A stretch of DNA of 39,809 nucleotides from Moraxella nonliquefaciens (GTDB lineage Bacteria > Pseudomonadota > Gammaproteobacteria > Pseudomonadales > Moraxellaceae): the NCBI RefSeq assembly GCF_001679005.1, contig NZ_LXTW01000037.1:4116-43924 (forward strand), read 5' to 3'. Below are positions 16,559 to 25,893 of the stretch, piece by piece. Made by a program: the position numbers and the translations under genes. Position 1 is the stretch's first letter, and each line of letters starts with the position of its first letter. The notes under the pieces are model-generated. The model ran no database searches. It had not been told where the DNA came from and saw only the letters and a list, made by a program, of their open reading frames with translations.

Positions 16559-17626
16559 TTATTCATTTTTTTTGGAATTTTTTAAAAATTTTTTATCAGT
16601 TTTGATGAATTGGGCGTTATCCATGTTATCTATCACTGCTTTATCTGGACTGTGATATTTATTAAGTAAAGATGTGGAGTGATAAGGTACTAAGGCAGAT
16701 GGTACAACAGATTTGGCGGCATCAATGTGTTTTATGGAATCATCAAAAAATATGTGTGGGGCAAATGTTTTTAAGACCCTTGTTTTTTCAATACCACCCA
16801 AAAAAAATGCCAAATCCACATCAACCCCCCATTCTCTTAGGGTCTTAATGGCACGCATGTCAGCAGGTGCATTACGAGCGGTTACAAGGGCGATGCGTAT
16901 GGGATTGTGAGTGCTATCTAGGGCATCGTGGGGTAATTTCTTTTGTAGGGCAGAGAGTTTGATTAGAAAGTCAGCATAAGGGCCTTTGTCAATGGGCAGA
17001 TCTACCATGCTCTCTTCACGATGATGAAAGGCTTGCAATCCTTCTTGTTTGAATACCAATTCGCCTGAATCATCAAATAGTACCGCATCTCCATCAAAGG
17101 CAATGCGAAGCTGTTCGGTGTCTGGTGCTGATATTTCCACAGGCGTGGCATCTAGCACCGCACAGGCACATAGGCGAGCATCGGTAACGGCTTGGGCATC
17201 ATCTATGTTTGTCGTCAAAAACAAATCCACATCAAAATCATCAATATAATCCGCCACACTTGCCCCTGAGATAAAAGCTGAGCGAGTAATGCCCAATCCA
17301 TGCGTGCGTATGGCATTTAGTACTTGTATGCCCAGACTTGGGGTGGATTTTGAGACGATGACGACTTCAACAAAGGGAGATTCGTCGTGATATTCTTTGG
17401 GGGGTTGGTATTTGTTTAGGTTTAATAAGGCCTTTATCAGTGGATAACCTGCCCCTTTTTGTAGTGGCTCTTTTTCAACCGATTGCATGTAGTTGCCAAA
17501 TTTGATGAATGCTGTGGTTTTATCTTCTGCCAAAAAACGTTTTAACATCTCATCATGTTCTTTTAGGTCAAATAATGCCGTCGCTGAGATTGCCACGATG
17601 AGAGTATTTGAAAAATTAACCGCCAT
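16559..17626 (-). CDS. 5'-nucleotidase of the cytosolic NT5C1 family
   Basis: The 355-residue protein matches the cytosolic 5'-nucleotidase family that removes phosphate from nucleoside monophosphates. Recognisable elements are LIVAISATALFDL at the N-terminus, VVIVSKSTPSLGIQVLNAI, ISGASVADYIDDFDVDLFL, RIAFDGDAVLFDD (the HAD-like aspartates) and VDLAFFLGG near the C-terminus. The start follows an AGGATC sequence. The last 15 residues are lysine- and asparagine-rich (KKFLKNSKKNE). It stands alone between hns and the MAPEG/OsmC pair. Substrate preference among IMP, GMP and AMP cannot be read. Confidence 0.85.
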   Translation of the reverse strand: MAVNFSNTLIVAISATALFDLKEHDEMLKRFLAEDKTTAFIKFGNYMQSVEKEPLQKGAGYPLIKALLNLNKYQPPKEYHDESPFVEVVIVSKSTPSLGIQVLNAIRTHGLGITRSAFISGASVADYIDDFDVDLFLTTNIDDAQAVTDARLCACAVLDATPVEISAPDTEQLRIAFDGDAVLFDDSGELVFKQEGLQAFHHREESMVDLPIDKGPYADFLIKLSALQKKLPHDALDSTHNPIRIALVTARNAPADMRAIKTLREWGVDVDLAFFLGGIEKTRVLKTFAPHIFFDDSIKHIDAAKSVVPSALVPYHSTSLLNKYHSPDKAVIDNMDNAQFIKTDKKFLKNSKKNE

Positions 17627-17745
17627 GAGAGATCCTGTTTTAAAGAGAGATGGGTTTAAAGAGAGATAGGCTTGATTTTAAAAAAGGTCATCCATCGTGG
17701 GATTGCCTAAATGTTGGGTGGACTCTTACAGACGCAATGTTTGTG

Positions 17746-18168
17746 TCAAAGAACTTTGATTGCAAAATAAAATAACTGCAAACAGCACATCAGTGATAAA
17801 CCCCAAACCACAGAGCGAAATGTTGCCAAATTCATGGCATACGCCACGCCATAAATGATGCGTAACACAACATACAACCACGCCATGCCGTTGATGACAT
17901 TTTGAGGGACAAAGCAGTACATGGCGATAAGCACCGCTCCAATAAAGATGGGCAGACTCTCAAAGCTGTTGGCTTGTACAGCGTTAAGACGAGATGATAA
18001 CCCTTTGGTCTGTGCCAAAAATGCTCGTGGGTTTTGATTGTCTTTTTTAAGGTCAAATCCGCCAGTCATCTTTGCCAAAAACGCAAAGATAAATGGCAAC
18101 ACACAGGCACTCATGAGTGCCATAATCGCATGATGGGTATCTTTGGGAATGTATAAAATCCAGTTCAT
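17746..18168 (-). CDS. MAPEG-family integral membrane protein
   Basis: The 140-residue protein has four predicted membrane helices (about residues 12-32, 70-90, 92-112 and 118-138). The MAPEG pattern SSRLNAVQANSFESLPIFIG carries the conserved Asn and Glu of the glutathione-binding region. Bacterial members are poorly characterised, and eukaryotic ones conjugate or reduce with glutathione. Its ATG overlaps the stop of the upstream osmC-like gene (ATGA), so the two are translationally coupled and may share a redox-protective role. The exact function is unknown. Confidence 0.75.
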   Translation of the reverse strand: MNWILYIPKDTHHAIMALMSACVLPFIFAFLAKMTGGFDLKKDNQNPRAFLAQTKGLSSRLNAVQANSFESLPIFIGAVLIAMYCFVPQNVINGMAWLYVVLRIIYGVAYAMNLATFRSVVWGLSLMCCLQLFYFAIKVL

Positions 18169-18593
18169 GATTGTGCTGTCGTTACTATCTTAAAGTCATG
18201 CGTGACATTTACCCCGCCGTCGGTAAGCATTTTTGATGCTGAACAGTACTTGTCTACTGATAATTCAATGGCTTTGGCAACTTGTGATTCTTTGATGTCT
18301 TCGCCGATGATGATAAAATGCAGATGAACGTTGGTAAATACCGCAGGCACACTGTCAGCACGCACCGCAGACACCTCACAGCGAACATCACTGATATTTT
18401 GGCGAGATTTTTTTAGAATGCTTACCACATCATAACTGGCACAACCACCCAGTCCCATCAAGATAAGCTCCATGGGTCTTGCCCCAAGCTGTTGGGCTGA
18501 GTCAATAACCACTTTATGCCCTGAGCCACTTACAGCCTCAAAATTAATTACTTCATTATTTAGCCATGTAATATTGGCATTCATATTGCTCAT
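18165..18593 (-). CDS. OsmC/Ohr-family protein, YhfA-like
   Basis: The 142-residue protein has the OsmC fold pattern GARPMELILMGLGGCASYDVV, with one catalytic-type Cys, and the second Cys in VDKYCSASKML. OsmC/Ohr proteins reduce organic hydroperoxides with two cysteines, whereas the YhfA group is of unknown role and keeps both. Two in-frame ATG codons (18593, 18584) are possible starts. The downstream MAPEG gene overlaps by four bases. No OhrR regulator gene is adjacent. Confidence 0.8.
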   Translation of the reverse strand: MSNMNANITWLNNEVINFEAVSGSGHKVVIDSAQQLGARPMELILMGLGGCASYDVVSILKKSRQNISDVRCEVSAVRADSVPAVFTNVHLHFIIIGEDIKESQVAKAIELSVDKYCSASKMLTDGGVNVTHDFKIVTTAQS

Positions 18594-18933
18594 GGGATTA
18601 CCTTTTTTGACAAAAATTTTGGGTGAATATGGTGATTTGTGTCCTTACACAATATATCTGTAATGTCTTTGGTATTGTATCACAAAATAACATGGGGGTA
18701 AATTTTGACAATCAACGGTTGGTTTAATTTTTGTGTATTGGGCAAGATGACAATGATGAATCGGTCAATACCTCCACAAATATGCTCAAAATCAGTACTT
18801 ATTGCTACCGTTTATCATTTGCAACATTTTTAAGCAAAATAAAGTTACACTTTTTGGCAAAAATTTGGTTTAATAGATAACAATAATGTGCCAAAATTTT
18901 GGCGTTCTTTTACTGATTAAATTAAGGTTGGTC
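18594..18933. other. Divergent intergenic region between the OsmC gene and rppH
   Basis: This 340-bp AT-rich stretch should contain promoters in both directions. No coding frame and no strong hairpin was seen. A clear -35/-10 pair could not be assigned. Confidence 0.4.
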
Positions 18934-19425
18934 ATGATTGATTCAGACGGCTTTCGGGCCAATGTCGGTATCATCTTGGCAAATACAGAAGGGCAAGTGC
19001 TTTGGACAAAACGTGTCGGACAAGACAGCTGGCAATTTCCACAAGGTGGGATTGACAAGGGCGAAACACCGCTTGATGCGATGTACCGTGAATTGTATGA
19101 AGAAGTGGGCTTGTGTCCGCATCACGTGGAGATGCTTGGGGTAACGCATGATTGGCTTCGTTATCGCCTGCCTAGGCGTTATGTGCGATTGGGACAAGAG
19201 CCGCTCTGTATTGGGCAAAAACAAAAATGGTTTTTGCTTCGCTTGGATGAAAAAAACACCGATTTTATTCGCTTTGATACCGCAACCCCTGAATTTGATG
19301 AATGGATTTGGGTGAGTTACTGGTATCCTCTAAGACAAATTGTGCCGTTTAAGCGTGGCGTGTATCAAAAGGCACTGTTAGAGCTTGCTGAGCGGCTGCC
19401 CTTAAAAAAGGGGTTGAGGCTTTGA
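18934..19425 (+). CDS. rppH: RNA pyrophosphohydrolase
   Basis: RppH removes pyrophosphate from the 5' triphosphate end of mRNA and so triggers RNase E-dependent decay. The 163-residue protein has the full Nudix box GGIDKGETPLDAMYRELYEE-VGL and the family start MIDSDGFRANVGI, followed by WQFPQGG. The ATG at 18934 was preferred over an upstream in-frame ATG at 18886 because an AAGG precedes it and the product then matches the family's N-terminus. It is monocistronic, with a terminator at 19547. Confidence 0.9.
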   Translation: MIDSDGFRANVGIILANTEGQVLWTKRVGQDSWQFPQGGIDKGETPLDAMYRELYEEVGLCPHHVEMLGVTHDWLRYRLPRRYVRLGQEPLCIGQKQKWFLLRLDEKNTDFIRFDTATPEFDEWIWVSYWYPLRQIVPFKRGVYQKALLELAERLPLKKGLRL

Positions 19426-19546
19426 TGGGGTATCTTTGATGGGGTATATAGGAGGTGTCAAACGCATGTAAAAAGTAGGGCATCATGTAAAAAGTAGAAC
19501 ATGTTAAAGCAGACTGCCCTCACAGGCTTCATAAAAATTGATAAAA

Positions 19547-19574
19547 ACAAGTCATGATTTTATGGCTTGTTTTT
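19547..19574 (+). terminator. Terminator of rppH
   Basis: A 9-bp stem (19547-19555 with 19562-19570, one T-G wobble) is followed by a T5 run. It lies 122 bp beyond the stop. Confidence 0.75.
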
Positions 19575-19595
19575 GTCTTAGCGATACATTAAAAA

Positions 19596-19624
19596 CGAAA
19601 AACCTGCACAAGGCAGGATTTTCG
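19596..19624 (-). terminator. Terminator of trxA
   Basis: On the minus strand a CCTGC-cttgt-GCAGG core is extended by A/T pairs to about 12 bp and followed by T-rich sequence, 19 bases after the trxA stop. It sits back to back with the rppH terminator. Confidence 0.8.
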
Positions 19625-19643
19625 TGTGTATCATGTGTTGGGA

Positions 19644-19964
19644 TTATAGGTGTTTATTTAGCAGTTCAACAAACTCTGATTTGGGGCGACTGCCAACCAC
19701 AGTATCCACTTTTTGACCATCTTTGAACACAAATAAAGTGGGAATGCTACGAATGCCAAAGCGTGCCGATGTCTCTGGGTTGTCGTCTACATTAACTTTG
19801 ACGATTTGGAATTTATCGCTGTATTCTGCATCCAACTCTTCTAGGATGGGGGTAATGGCTTTACAAGGACCGCACCAAGCCGCCCAAAAATCTACCAAGA
19901 CAGGCTTGTCAGCTTGTAGTACGTCTTTGTCAAAACTGGCATCGGTGGTGTTAATAATGCTCAT
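19644..19964 (-). CDS. trxA: Thioredoxin 1
   Basis: Thioredoxin is the small cytosolic dithiol reductant for ribonucleotide reductase, methionine sulfoxide reductase and others, recharged by thioredoxin reductase. At 106 residues it has the usual length. The active site is WCGPC with cysteines at 31 and 34. The buried Asp25 and the cis-Pro loop (SIPTLFVFKDG) are present. AAGGTAA precedes the ATG. It is convergent with rppH and divergent from rluA, so it is probably transcribed alone. Confidence 0.97.
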   Translation of the reverse strand: MSIINTTDASFDKDVLQADKPVLVDFWAAWCGPCKAITPILEELDAEYSDKFQIVKVNVDDNPETSARFGIRSIPTLFVFKDGQKVDTVVGSRPKSEFVELLNKHL

Positions 19965-20202
19965 GGATATTACCTTTTAAAAATGAGTGAATGCTCATAT
20001 AATGGGAATGTTTTTATGGCTTTCAAGGGTGTTATGATAAGTTCTATCAATCTGTGAATTATGACAAATCAAATCATCAGTTATTCATCACAATCTTCAA
20101 AACTTTGTGTTATAATAAAAAATTTGTCAACAACCATCAATCATCAGTTCTTCATTAGCTAATCCAAATCTTAATTTAAATCATTAAAAACCACAAAAGA
20201 CC

Positions 20203-20958
20203 ATGACCTACCGCCACGACCGCCTATCTGACGATAAAATCGCCCTAATGAACACCCAAGAGTGTTGGCATGATGATGAATTTTTTAATGATTTTATCCG
20301 CTCCATCACCGTCTATGAAGATGATGACATTTGGGTGGGGGATAAGCCAGCAGGGCTACTTAGCGTGGATGGACGTACCTTAAAGGTTAGCCTACAATCA
20401 CGACTGCTAAGGGTGTATCCAAACATCAAGCTCATTCATAGGCTTGATATGGACACATCGGGACTCATTATTTTTGCCAAGAACGAACACAGCCAAAGCC
20501 ACATCGCCAAGCAGTTCATTGACCGCATGGTGAACAAGGAATATCAAGCAGTGGTATTTGGTACGATGGAGCAAGCGGATAAAAAAGGCGTGATTGATGT
20601 GCCTGTTCGCTATGAGCCAACCACCAAACCTCGTCATATCGTGGATATGAACCACAATAAGAGAGCCTTGACGCATTATAAGGTCATGCACCATGAGTTA
20701 CGCACGGACAAGGCAGGCAAGGCTCACGCTGTTACTCGTCTGGCGTTGTATCCTGTTACAGGCAGAAGCCATCAGTTGCGTGTGCACTGCGTGCATGTCG
20801 GTCATGTCATGATAGGTGACCCAATTTATGCCGCCTTACCACAAAAAAGCACCGCCTTAGAACTTGCCCCACGCCTAAACTTGCACGCCCATAAACTTCG
20901 CCTAAAACACCCTGTGTATGGGGTTTGGCTAGATTGGGAGAGTGAAGTGCCGTTTTGA
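20203..20958 (+). CDS. rluA: RluA-family pseudouridine synthase
   Basis: The 251-residue protein has the RluA catalytic motif HRLDMDTSGLIIFAK, whose Asp attacks uridine, and the family GRSHQLRVHCVHVGHVMIGD element. In E. coli RluA modifies 23S rRNA U746 and tRNA U32. There is no S4 domain, which fits RluA rather than RluC or RluD. The N-terminus is about 30 residues longer than in E. coli, and a second in-frame ATG at 20251 could be the real start, since only a weak ribosome site precedes 20203. The gene is convergent with rimI. Confidence 0.85.
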   Translation: MTYRHDRLSDDKIALMNTQECWHDDEFFNDFIRSITVYEDDDIWVGDKPAGLLSVDGRTLKVSLQSRLLRVYPNIKLIHRLDMDTSGLIIFAKNEHSQSHIAKQFIDRMVNKEYQAVVFGTMEQADKKGVIDVPVRYEPTTKPRHIVDMNHNKRALTHYKVMHHELRTDKAGKAHAVTRLALYPVTGRSHQLRVHCVHVGHVMIGDPIYAALPQKSTALELAPRLNLHAHKLRLKHPVYGVWLDWESEVPF

Positions 20959-20986
20959 TATTAACCCAACAAACAGTGCTACCATT

Positions 20987-21454
20987 TTACAAATCTTTTT
21001 GTAAAATCAGAGCATCCACCGTCTCAAATTCATCTTTATAGTAGCCTGCTCGCACATCTATTTGATAAAAGCCATGTCGCTCATATAGGCGTATGGCGGA
21101 CGAGTTGTCGGCTCGCACTTCTAAGAGTATCCGCTGTACCGCTTTGTCCTTACCTAATTTGACAAAATCGGTCAGCAGACCACCGCCCACGCCCTGCTGT
21201 TGATAACGGCTGTCTGTGGCAATGCGTAAAATCTCTGCTGTCTCAAAGACAATTTGGTAAATACAATAACCCAATAATTTGTCATCGTCATCGCAACAGA
21301 TGATGACCCCCGCTCCGAATTGACCCAGTAGCGAATGCACCGCCAAACCATCCCAAGCGTCATTAAACAACTCACACTCTATCCGTGCAATGCTGGACAA
21401 ATGCCCCGATGATTGGAGGGTGCTGGGCGTGGTAAAATTTAGAAAAACTGTCAT
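20987..21454 (-). CDS. rimI: GNAT acetyltransferase, probable ribosomal protein S18 N-acetyltransferase
   Basis: RimI acetylates the N-terminal Ala of ribosomal protein S18. The 155-residue GNAT-fold protein has the acetyl-CoA loop (DSRYQQQGVGGGLLTDFVKLG) and the RimI-like LEVRADNSSAIRLYERHGF, with YYKDEFETVDALIL at the end. The N-terminal 20 residues look non-homologous. It is convergent with rluA and divergent from rnr. Another GNAT specificity cannot be excluded. Confidence 0.85.
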   Translation of the reverse strand: MTVFLNFTTPSTLQSSGHLSSIARIECELFNDAWDGLAVHSLLGQFGAGVIICCDDDDKLLGYCIYQIVFETAEILRIATDSRYQQQGVGGGLLTDFVKLGKDKAVQRILLEVRADNSSAIRLYERHGFYQIDVRAGYYKDEFETVDALILQKDL

Positions 21455-21534
21455 AAAGTTACATGATTTGGTATTTAAATATGTTATGATAACTCAATAA
21501 TTGACATATCACCAAATTTTAGTAGAGAATATAC

Positions 21535-23775
21535 ATGAAAAAAAAACCAACGTGGAATGACCCTAACGCTCACGATGAAGCCAACAAATACCAAAATCCC
21601 ATCCCCTCTCGCCTGCTTATCTTACAAACCGTTGCCCAAATGAACAATGATAACAAACCTGCCACGGCGGAGAGTTTGGGGTTATTTTTTGAGATTTTGG
21701 GGGATGATGACCGCTTTTTTGCTCTAAACAACCGCCTAAAAGCCATGCTAAGAGACAATCAATTAGAACGCACAGATGGCATTCATTTTAGTATCGCTCC
21801 CTTACCTACTACCGTAACGGGCAAGATTTCATCCAATGCCAAGGGCTTTGGTTTTGTTGTGCTAGATGACATGCCTGACCTGTTTGTCCATGAAAAACAA
21901 ATGCGTGTGGTCTTTGACGGCGACACGGTAGAAGCTGCTGCCACTGAATTTAAAGGCAAACCTGAGGCTCGCATCCAAAACGTCCTGCATCGTGCCAGCA
22001 CTGAATTTGTGGGGGTGCTTGATAGGGACGATGACGGCTATTTTGTCCAATTATCAGGGGTGAATGCTCATCAGCCCATTACTCTAAGTGATGATGATGT
22101 GTCTTATCATGGGGTAAACGTGGGCGACAGCGTGAAAGTTGCCATCATTGACATGCCCACTTATCAAGAGTACGCCACAGGTAAGATTGATGAGATTTTA
22201 ACCAACTTAAACGACCGTGAACTTATCATTGAGACCACCCTCTTAAACCACGCCATACCGCATGAGTTTAGCAAAGCCACCCTAGAACAAGCCGACAGCT
22301 ATGGCGAGCCAACCGAGACAGACTTTAAAGGGCGTGTGGATTTGAAAGATTTGCCACTTATCACGATAGACGGCGAAGATGCACGTGATTTTGATGATGC
22401 AGTCTATGCTTGCAAACGCTCTGGCGGTAACTATCGTGTTGTGGTTGCCATCGCTGATGTCAGCCATTATGTAACCCCTCAATCTCCCCTTGATGTGGAT
22501 GCTTATGAACGTGGTACGAGTGTGTATTTTCCTCATCGTGTTATCCCCATGCTCCCAGAGGTCTTATCCAATGGCTTGTGTTCGCTAAACCCAAAAGTGG
22601 ACAGATTGTGTATGGTTGCTGATATTAAGCTGTCTCGGGCAGGCAAGATAACAGGCTATGAGTTTTACCCTGCACTCATGCACTCACAAGCACGACTCAC
22701 CTATAATCAGGTAAATGCCTATTTTGACGACCCCACCAATGAAACCCTACCTGATGATTTGGTCAATAATCCTGACGTATGCAAATCAGTGGATACCTTG
22801 TATCAGTTATATCAAATTCTTGACAAAAGACGACAAGAGCGTGGTGCGATGGCGTTTGATACCGCCGAAAGCTATATTGTCTTTGGTGAAGATGGCGACA
22901 TCAAAGACATCAAAAAACGCACACGTGGTGATGCCCATAAGCTCATCGAAGAGATGATGCTCCTTGCCAATACTTGTGGGGCAAATTTTGCCTTAGAACA
23001 TAAATTACCCGTCTTGTATCGCAATCACGATAAACCCTCCGATGAAAAATCCGCCAAGTTGTCTGAATACGTTAAGTCCTTTGGGCTGTCTTTTCCAAGC
23101 CAGTCGCCCACTCATGCCGATTATCAACGCATCATCGGGGCAACAAAAGGACGAGCGGACACCCAAAGCATTCACTCCATGCTCCTGCGTTCTATGATGC
23201 AAGCGAATTACAGCCCTGATAATATCGGACATTTTGGTTTGGCGTATGATGAATACAGCCATTTTACCAGCCCCATTCGCCGTTATCCTGACCTCATGCT
23301 CCACCGAGCCATTAAGGATAAAGTAACCAATACCAAATCTAAACCCACAATTTACAAAACGCTAGATGAGGCAGGCGAGCAAACATCCACCACTGAACGC
23401 CGTGCCGAAGAGGCATCTCGTCATGTAGAAACATGGCTAAAATGCCACTATATGCAAAGACATTTGGGCGATGAATTTGTGGGAACGATTACCACCGTAA
23501 CGGGTTTTGGCTTGTTTGTTACGCTCAATGACTTGTTCATTGATGGACTCATTCACATCTCAAACCTATCTGCCCAGTACTACGAGTACAACGAGCGTGA
23601 ACAAGCCCTAATAGGTGATAAAGGCTCAACCTTTAAATTGGGTGAGGAGCTTAACGTCAAAGTGGCAGGGGTTAATATGGATTTATTGCAGATAGATTTT
23701 GCGTTGGTTGAGAAAGTGGGTGATGAGAAGATGGCAAAACCTACTAAGAGAAAAATGAGTGGCAAAAAAAGATAA
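21535..23775 (+). CDS. rnr: Ribonuclease R, 3'-5' exoribonuclease
   Basis: RNase R is a processive 3'-5' exonuclease that digests structured RNA and works in rRNA quality control and stress. The 746-residue protein has an N-terminal winged-helix region, cold-shock OB domains (FGFVVLDDMPDLFVHEKQM), and the catalytic RNB domain with ITIDGEDARDFDDAVYA holding the metal-binding aspartates. A C-terminal S1 domain (FVGTITTVTGFGLFVTL) and a Lys-rich tail (KPTKRKMSGKKR) follow. It lacks the extended basic tail of some RNase R, being shorter than the E. coli 813. It is divergent from rimI, with an 80-bp gap containing a TTGACA sequence. Confidence 0.92.
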   Translation: MKKKPTWNDPNAHDEANKYQNPIPSRLLILQTVAQMNNDNKPATAESLGLFFEILGDDDRFFALNNRLKAMLRDNQLERTDGIHFSIAPLPTTVTGKISSNAKGFGFVVLDDMPDLFVHEKQMRVVFDGDTVEAAATEFKGKPEARIQNVLHRASTEFVGVLDRDDDGYFVQLSGVNAHQPITLSDDDVSYHGVNVGDSVKVAIIDMPTYQEYATGKIDEILTNLNDRELIIETTLLNHAIPHEFSKATLEQADSYGEPTETDFKGRVDLKDLPLITIDGEDARDFDDAVYACKRSGGNYRVVVAIADVSHYVTPQSPLDVDAYERGTSVYFPHRVIPMLPEVLSNGLCSLNPKVDRLCMVADIKLSRAGKITGYEFYPALMHSQARLTYNQVNAYFDDPTNETLPDDLVNNPDVCKSVDTLYQLYQILDKRRQERGAMAFDTAESYIVFGEDGDIKDIKKRTRGDAHKLIEEMMLLANTCGANFALEHKLPVLYRNHDKPSDEKSAKLSEYVKSFGLSFPSQSPTHADYQRIIGATKGRADTQSIHSMLLRSMMQANYSPDNIGHFGLAYDEYSHFTSPIRRYPDLMLHRAIKDKVTNTKSKPTIYKTLDEAGEQTSTTERRAEEASRHVETWLKCHYMQRHLGDEFVGTITTVTGFGLFVTLNDLFIDGLIHISNLSAQYYEYNEREQALIGDKGSTFKLGEELNVKVAGVNMDLLQIDFALVEKVGDEKMAKPTKRKMSGKKR

Positions 23776-24163
23776 TTTGTCTTATCAAAGTAAAAGACAG
23801 ATAATTCACCTTTATTGGTCAAACGATGAAATAAAATAAAGCCAAAAATGAGATAAAATTTTTGTATTTTTAGTCATCATGTTTTTATCATTTAGAAAAT
23901 ATTAATAAACATTGACGAATTTTAATTCATATTTATCAATAACTTATATCATGATAAATTCATTAAAATTTTTATGGATTTCTCCAAAAATGACTTGCAT
24001 TTGAACGTATGGGGTGTATAATGACAAGACTTGATATTAATTAATTTAATAAACGATGATAATTTTTATAATTTGTTTTTTTAATTAGTTTATCTTGTCT
24101 ATTATCTATCGCATTGGTTTTTGTGTGTCAGAACACAAATGTGCAAAATGGGGGAGCTAAACC
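23776..24163. other. Long AT-rich region and leader upstream of the Roadblock gene
   Basis: No coding frame. It contains a promoter-like pair (listed separately), so a leader of about 135 nt would precede the next gene. Within it, GACAAGA (24023-24029) and TCTTGTC (24093-24099) are complementary. A 7-bp hairpin (24120-24126 with 24133-24139) sits just before the GGGGGAGC ribosome site. Confidence 0.5.
23995..24022 (+). promoter_or_regulatory. Sigma70-type promoter for the Roadblock gene
   Basis: TTGCAT (23995-24000) and TATAAT (24017-24022) are separated by 16 bp. The predicted start is near 24029, about 135 nt upstream of the coding sequence. Confidence 0.6.
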
Positions 24164-24544
24164 ATGCTAGACATTACTCAATTTAACAACATCCTAGATG
24201 AATTACATGCCAACTCTGCTGAAATTGAAGCCTCAGCCATCATCACCGACGATGGCATGATGATGGCATCACATCTGCCTGTGGCGGTCAACGAAGAACG
24301 CATCAGTGCCATGAGTGCTGCCTTACTGTCAGTCAGTGAACGCATGATTGAGACGCTACTTGGCAACAAAAGTGAACGTGTGATTGTGCAAAGTAAAGCA
24401 GGCTATGTCATCGTCAGTGCCACGGCCAAGAACTTACTATTGACTGTCATGGCATGCCCAAGTGCCAAACTGGGTATGGTCTTTCATGACATCAACAAAA
24501 CATCGCAAAGCGTGCAAGAGCTACTAAACGGTCAAATGGCATAG
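24164..24544 (+). CDS. Roadblock/LC7-domain protein
   Basis: The 126-residue protein is a single Roadblock/LC7 (MglB-type) domain: a helix, then EASAIITDDGMMMASHLP, a long second helix (ISAMSAALLSVSERMIETLL), SERVIVQSKAGYVIVSA, and a last helix. In other bacteria such proteins dimerise and act as GTPase-activating or scaffolding partners of Ras-like GTPases (MglB with MglA). Here no GTPase gene is next to it; rnr lies upstream and bioB downstream. The gene has its own promoter, a long structured leader, and a terminator 17 bp after the stop. Role unknown. Confidence 0.8.
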   Translation: MLDITQFNNILDELHANSAEIEASAIITDDGMMMASHLPVAVNEERISAMSAALLSVSERMIETLLGNKSERVIVQSKAGYVIVSATAKNLLLTVMACPSAKLGMVFHDINKTSQSVQELLNGQMA

Positions 24545-24560
24545 GCAGTACCACACAATC

Positions 24561-24587
24561 AAAAGACGGCAGATAATGCCGTCTTTT
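24561..24587 (+). terminator. Terminator of the Roadblock gene
   Basis: A perfect 10-bp stem (AAAAGACGGC at 24561-24570 with 24578-24587) has a 7-nt loop, and T residues continue beyond it. Confidence 0.92.
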
Positions 24588-24693
24588 TTGACCATGTCAT
24601 TTATAAAACCACAAAAAACTTTACAATCATTCACTTATTTTTTAAAATAATCATTTATTCACCGATTAGGTCATCATTGATTGGGGAGAAATC

Positions 24694-25749
24694 ATGTTGC
24701 CAGCCAAGCCAATCACTCGTCAGGACATCGCTCATCTGTTTGATTTACCGCTCATGGATTTGCTCATGCACGCCCAAAGTGTTCATCGCAGGCATTTTAA
24801 TGCCAACGAGGTACAAATCAGCACGCTACTATCCATCAAAACAGGTAACTGTCCTGAGGATTGTGGCTACTGTTCACAGTCAGGACATCATCGTGATAAA
24901 ACAGGACTGGTCGCCGAAAAACGCCTTGAAATCCAAAAGGTTCTGGCATCAGCCAAGCGTGCCAAAATGTCAGGCTCATCTCGCTTTTGTATGGGGGCGG
25001 CGTGGAAACACCCATCAGCCAAGGATATGCCTTACCTTGTGGAGCTTATCCGTGAGGTCAAAGCGTTAGGCTTGGAGACGTGCATGACGCTCGGCATGCT
25101 AAAACCTGACCAAGCCCAGACACTGGCAGAGGCGGGACTTGATTATTATAATCACAACCTTGATACATCTCGTAATTATTATGGTCAAGTAAGTAGCACC
25201 CGTTCATATGATGACCGTTTAGAAACCTTAGAATATGTGCGTAATGCAGGCATTAATGTATGCAGCGGCTCAATTGTGGGCATGGGAGAGAGTCGTGATG
25301 ATAGGATAGACTGGATACATGAGCTGACCGCCATGCCCATACCGCCCCAGTCCATTCCTGTGAACTTACTCGTCCCCATCAAAGGCACACCACTGGGCGA
25401 TAAGGTGCTACAAGAGGGTAGATTGTCCGTCATTGAATGGATACGTACGATTGCGGTAACTCGCATTTGTTGTCCAACAAGCTACGTACGCCTGTCAGCG
25501 GGACGTGAGAGTCTTACCGATGGCGAACAGGCATTGGCATTTATGGCAGGGGCAAATTCGTTTTTTTATGGTGATAAGCTTTTGACCACAACCAATCAAT
25601 CGCAAGCTAATGATGATAGACTCATGGCGATGCTTGGGCTTATCGCTCAAAAACCTACCCCCAAACCCAAAATCATCAATGCCATGACAGGCAGGGCAGA
25701 GTGTGATGAATGTGATGATTTGCCACAGGATTGTCCGTCATTGGTATAA
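24694..25749 (+). CDS. bioB: Biotin synthase
   Basis: BioB inserts sulfur into dethiobiotin, the last step of biotin synthesis, using two Fe-S clusters and S-adenosylmethionine. The 351-residue radical-SAM protein has CPEDCGYC at Cys53, 57 and 60 for the 4Fe-4S cluster. The 2Fe-2S ligands lie in SRFCMGAAW, LETCMTLGML and INVCSGSIVGMGE, with Arg in SYVRLSAGR. It ends in a Cys-rich tail (AECDECDDLPQDC), a variable feature of the family. The ATG follows GGGGAGAA. No other biotin gene is adjacent, so it stands alone. Confidence 0.95.
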   Translation: MLPAKPITRQDIAHLFDLPLMDLLMHAQSVHRRHFNANEVQISTLLSIKTGNCPEDCGYCSQSGHHRDKTGLVAEKRLEIQKVLASAKRAKMSGSSRFCMGAAWKHPSAKDMPYLVELIREVKALGLETCMTLGMLKPDQAQTLAEAGLDYYNHNLDTSRNYYGQVSSTRSYDDRLETLEYVRNAGINVCSGSIVGMGESRDDRIDWIHELTAMPIPPQSIPVNLLVPIKGTPLGDKVLQEGRLSVIEWIRTIAVTRICCPTSYVRLSAGRESLTDGEQALAFMAGANSFFYGDKLLTTTNQSQANDDRLMAMLGLIAQKPTPKPKIINAMTGRAECDECDDLPQDCPSLV

Positions 25750-25893
25750 CGGCAGTAGAGTGAGGGCATGGATTTGATAATAAATAAAAATTTATTATTT
25801 TTGTAATTACAATAAAAAACAATTATTATCGTGCAAAATTCTTAAAGGTTTGTTAAAATACGTGTCCACATCTATCAGCACCTTGGATTTACC

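Noticed and set aside
20984..21007. 10-bp inverted repeat around the end of rimI
   Set aside because: It lies partly within the rimI coding end and is A/T-only; weak as a terminator for rluA or rimI.
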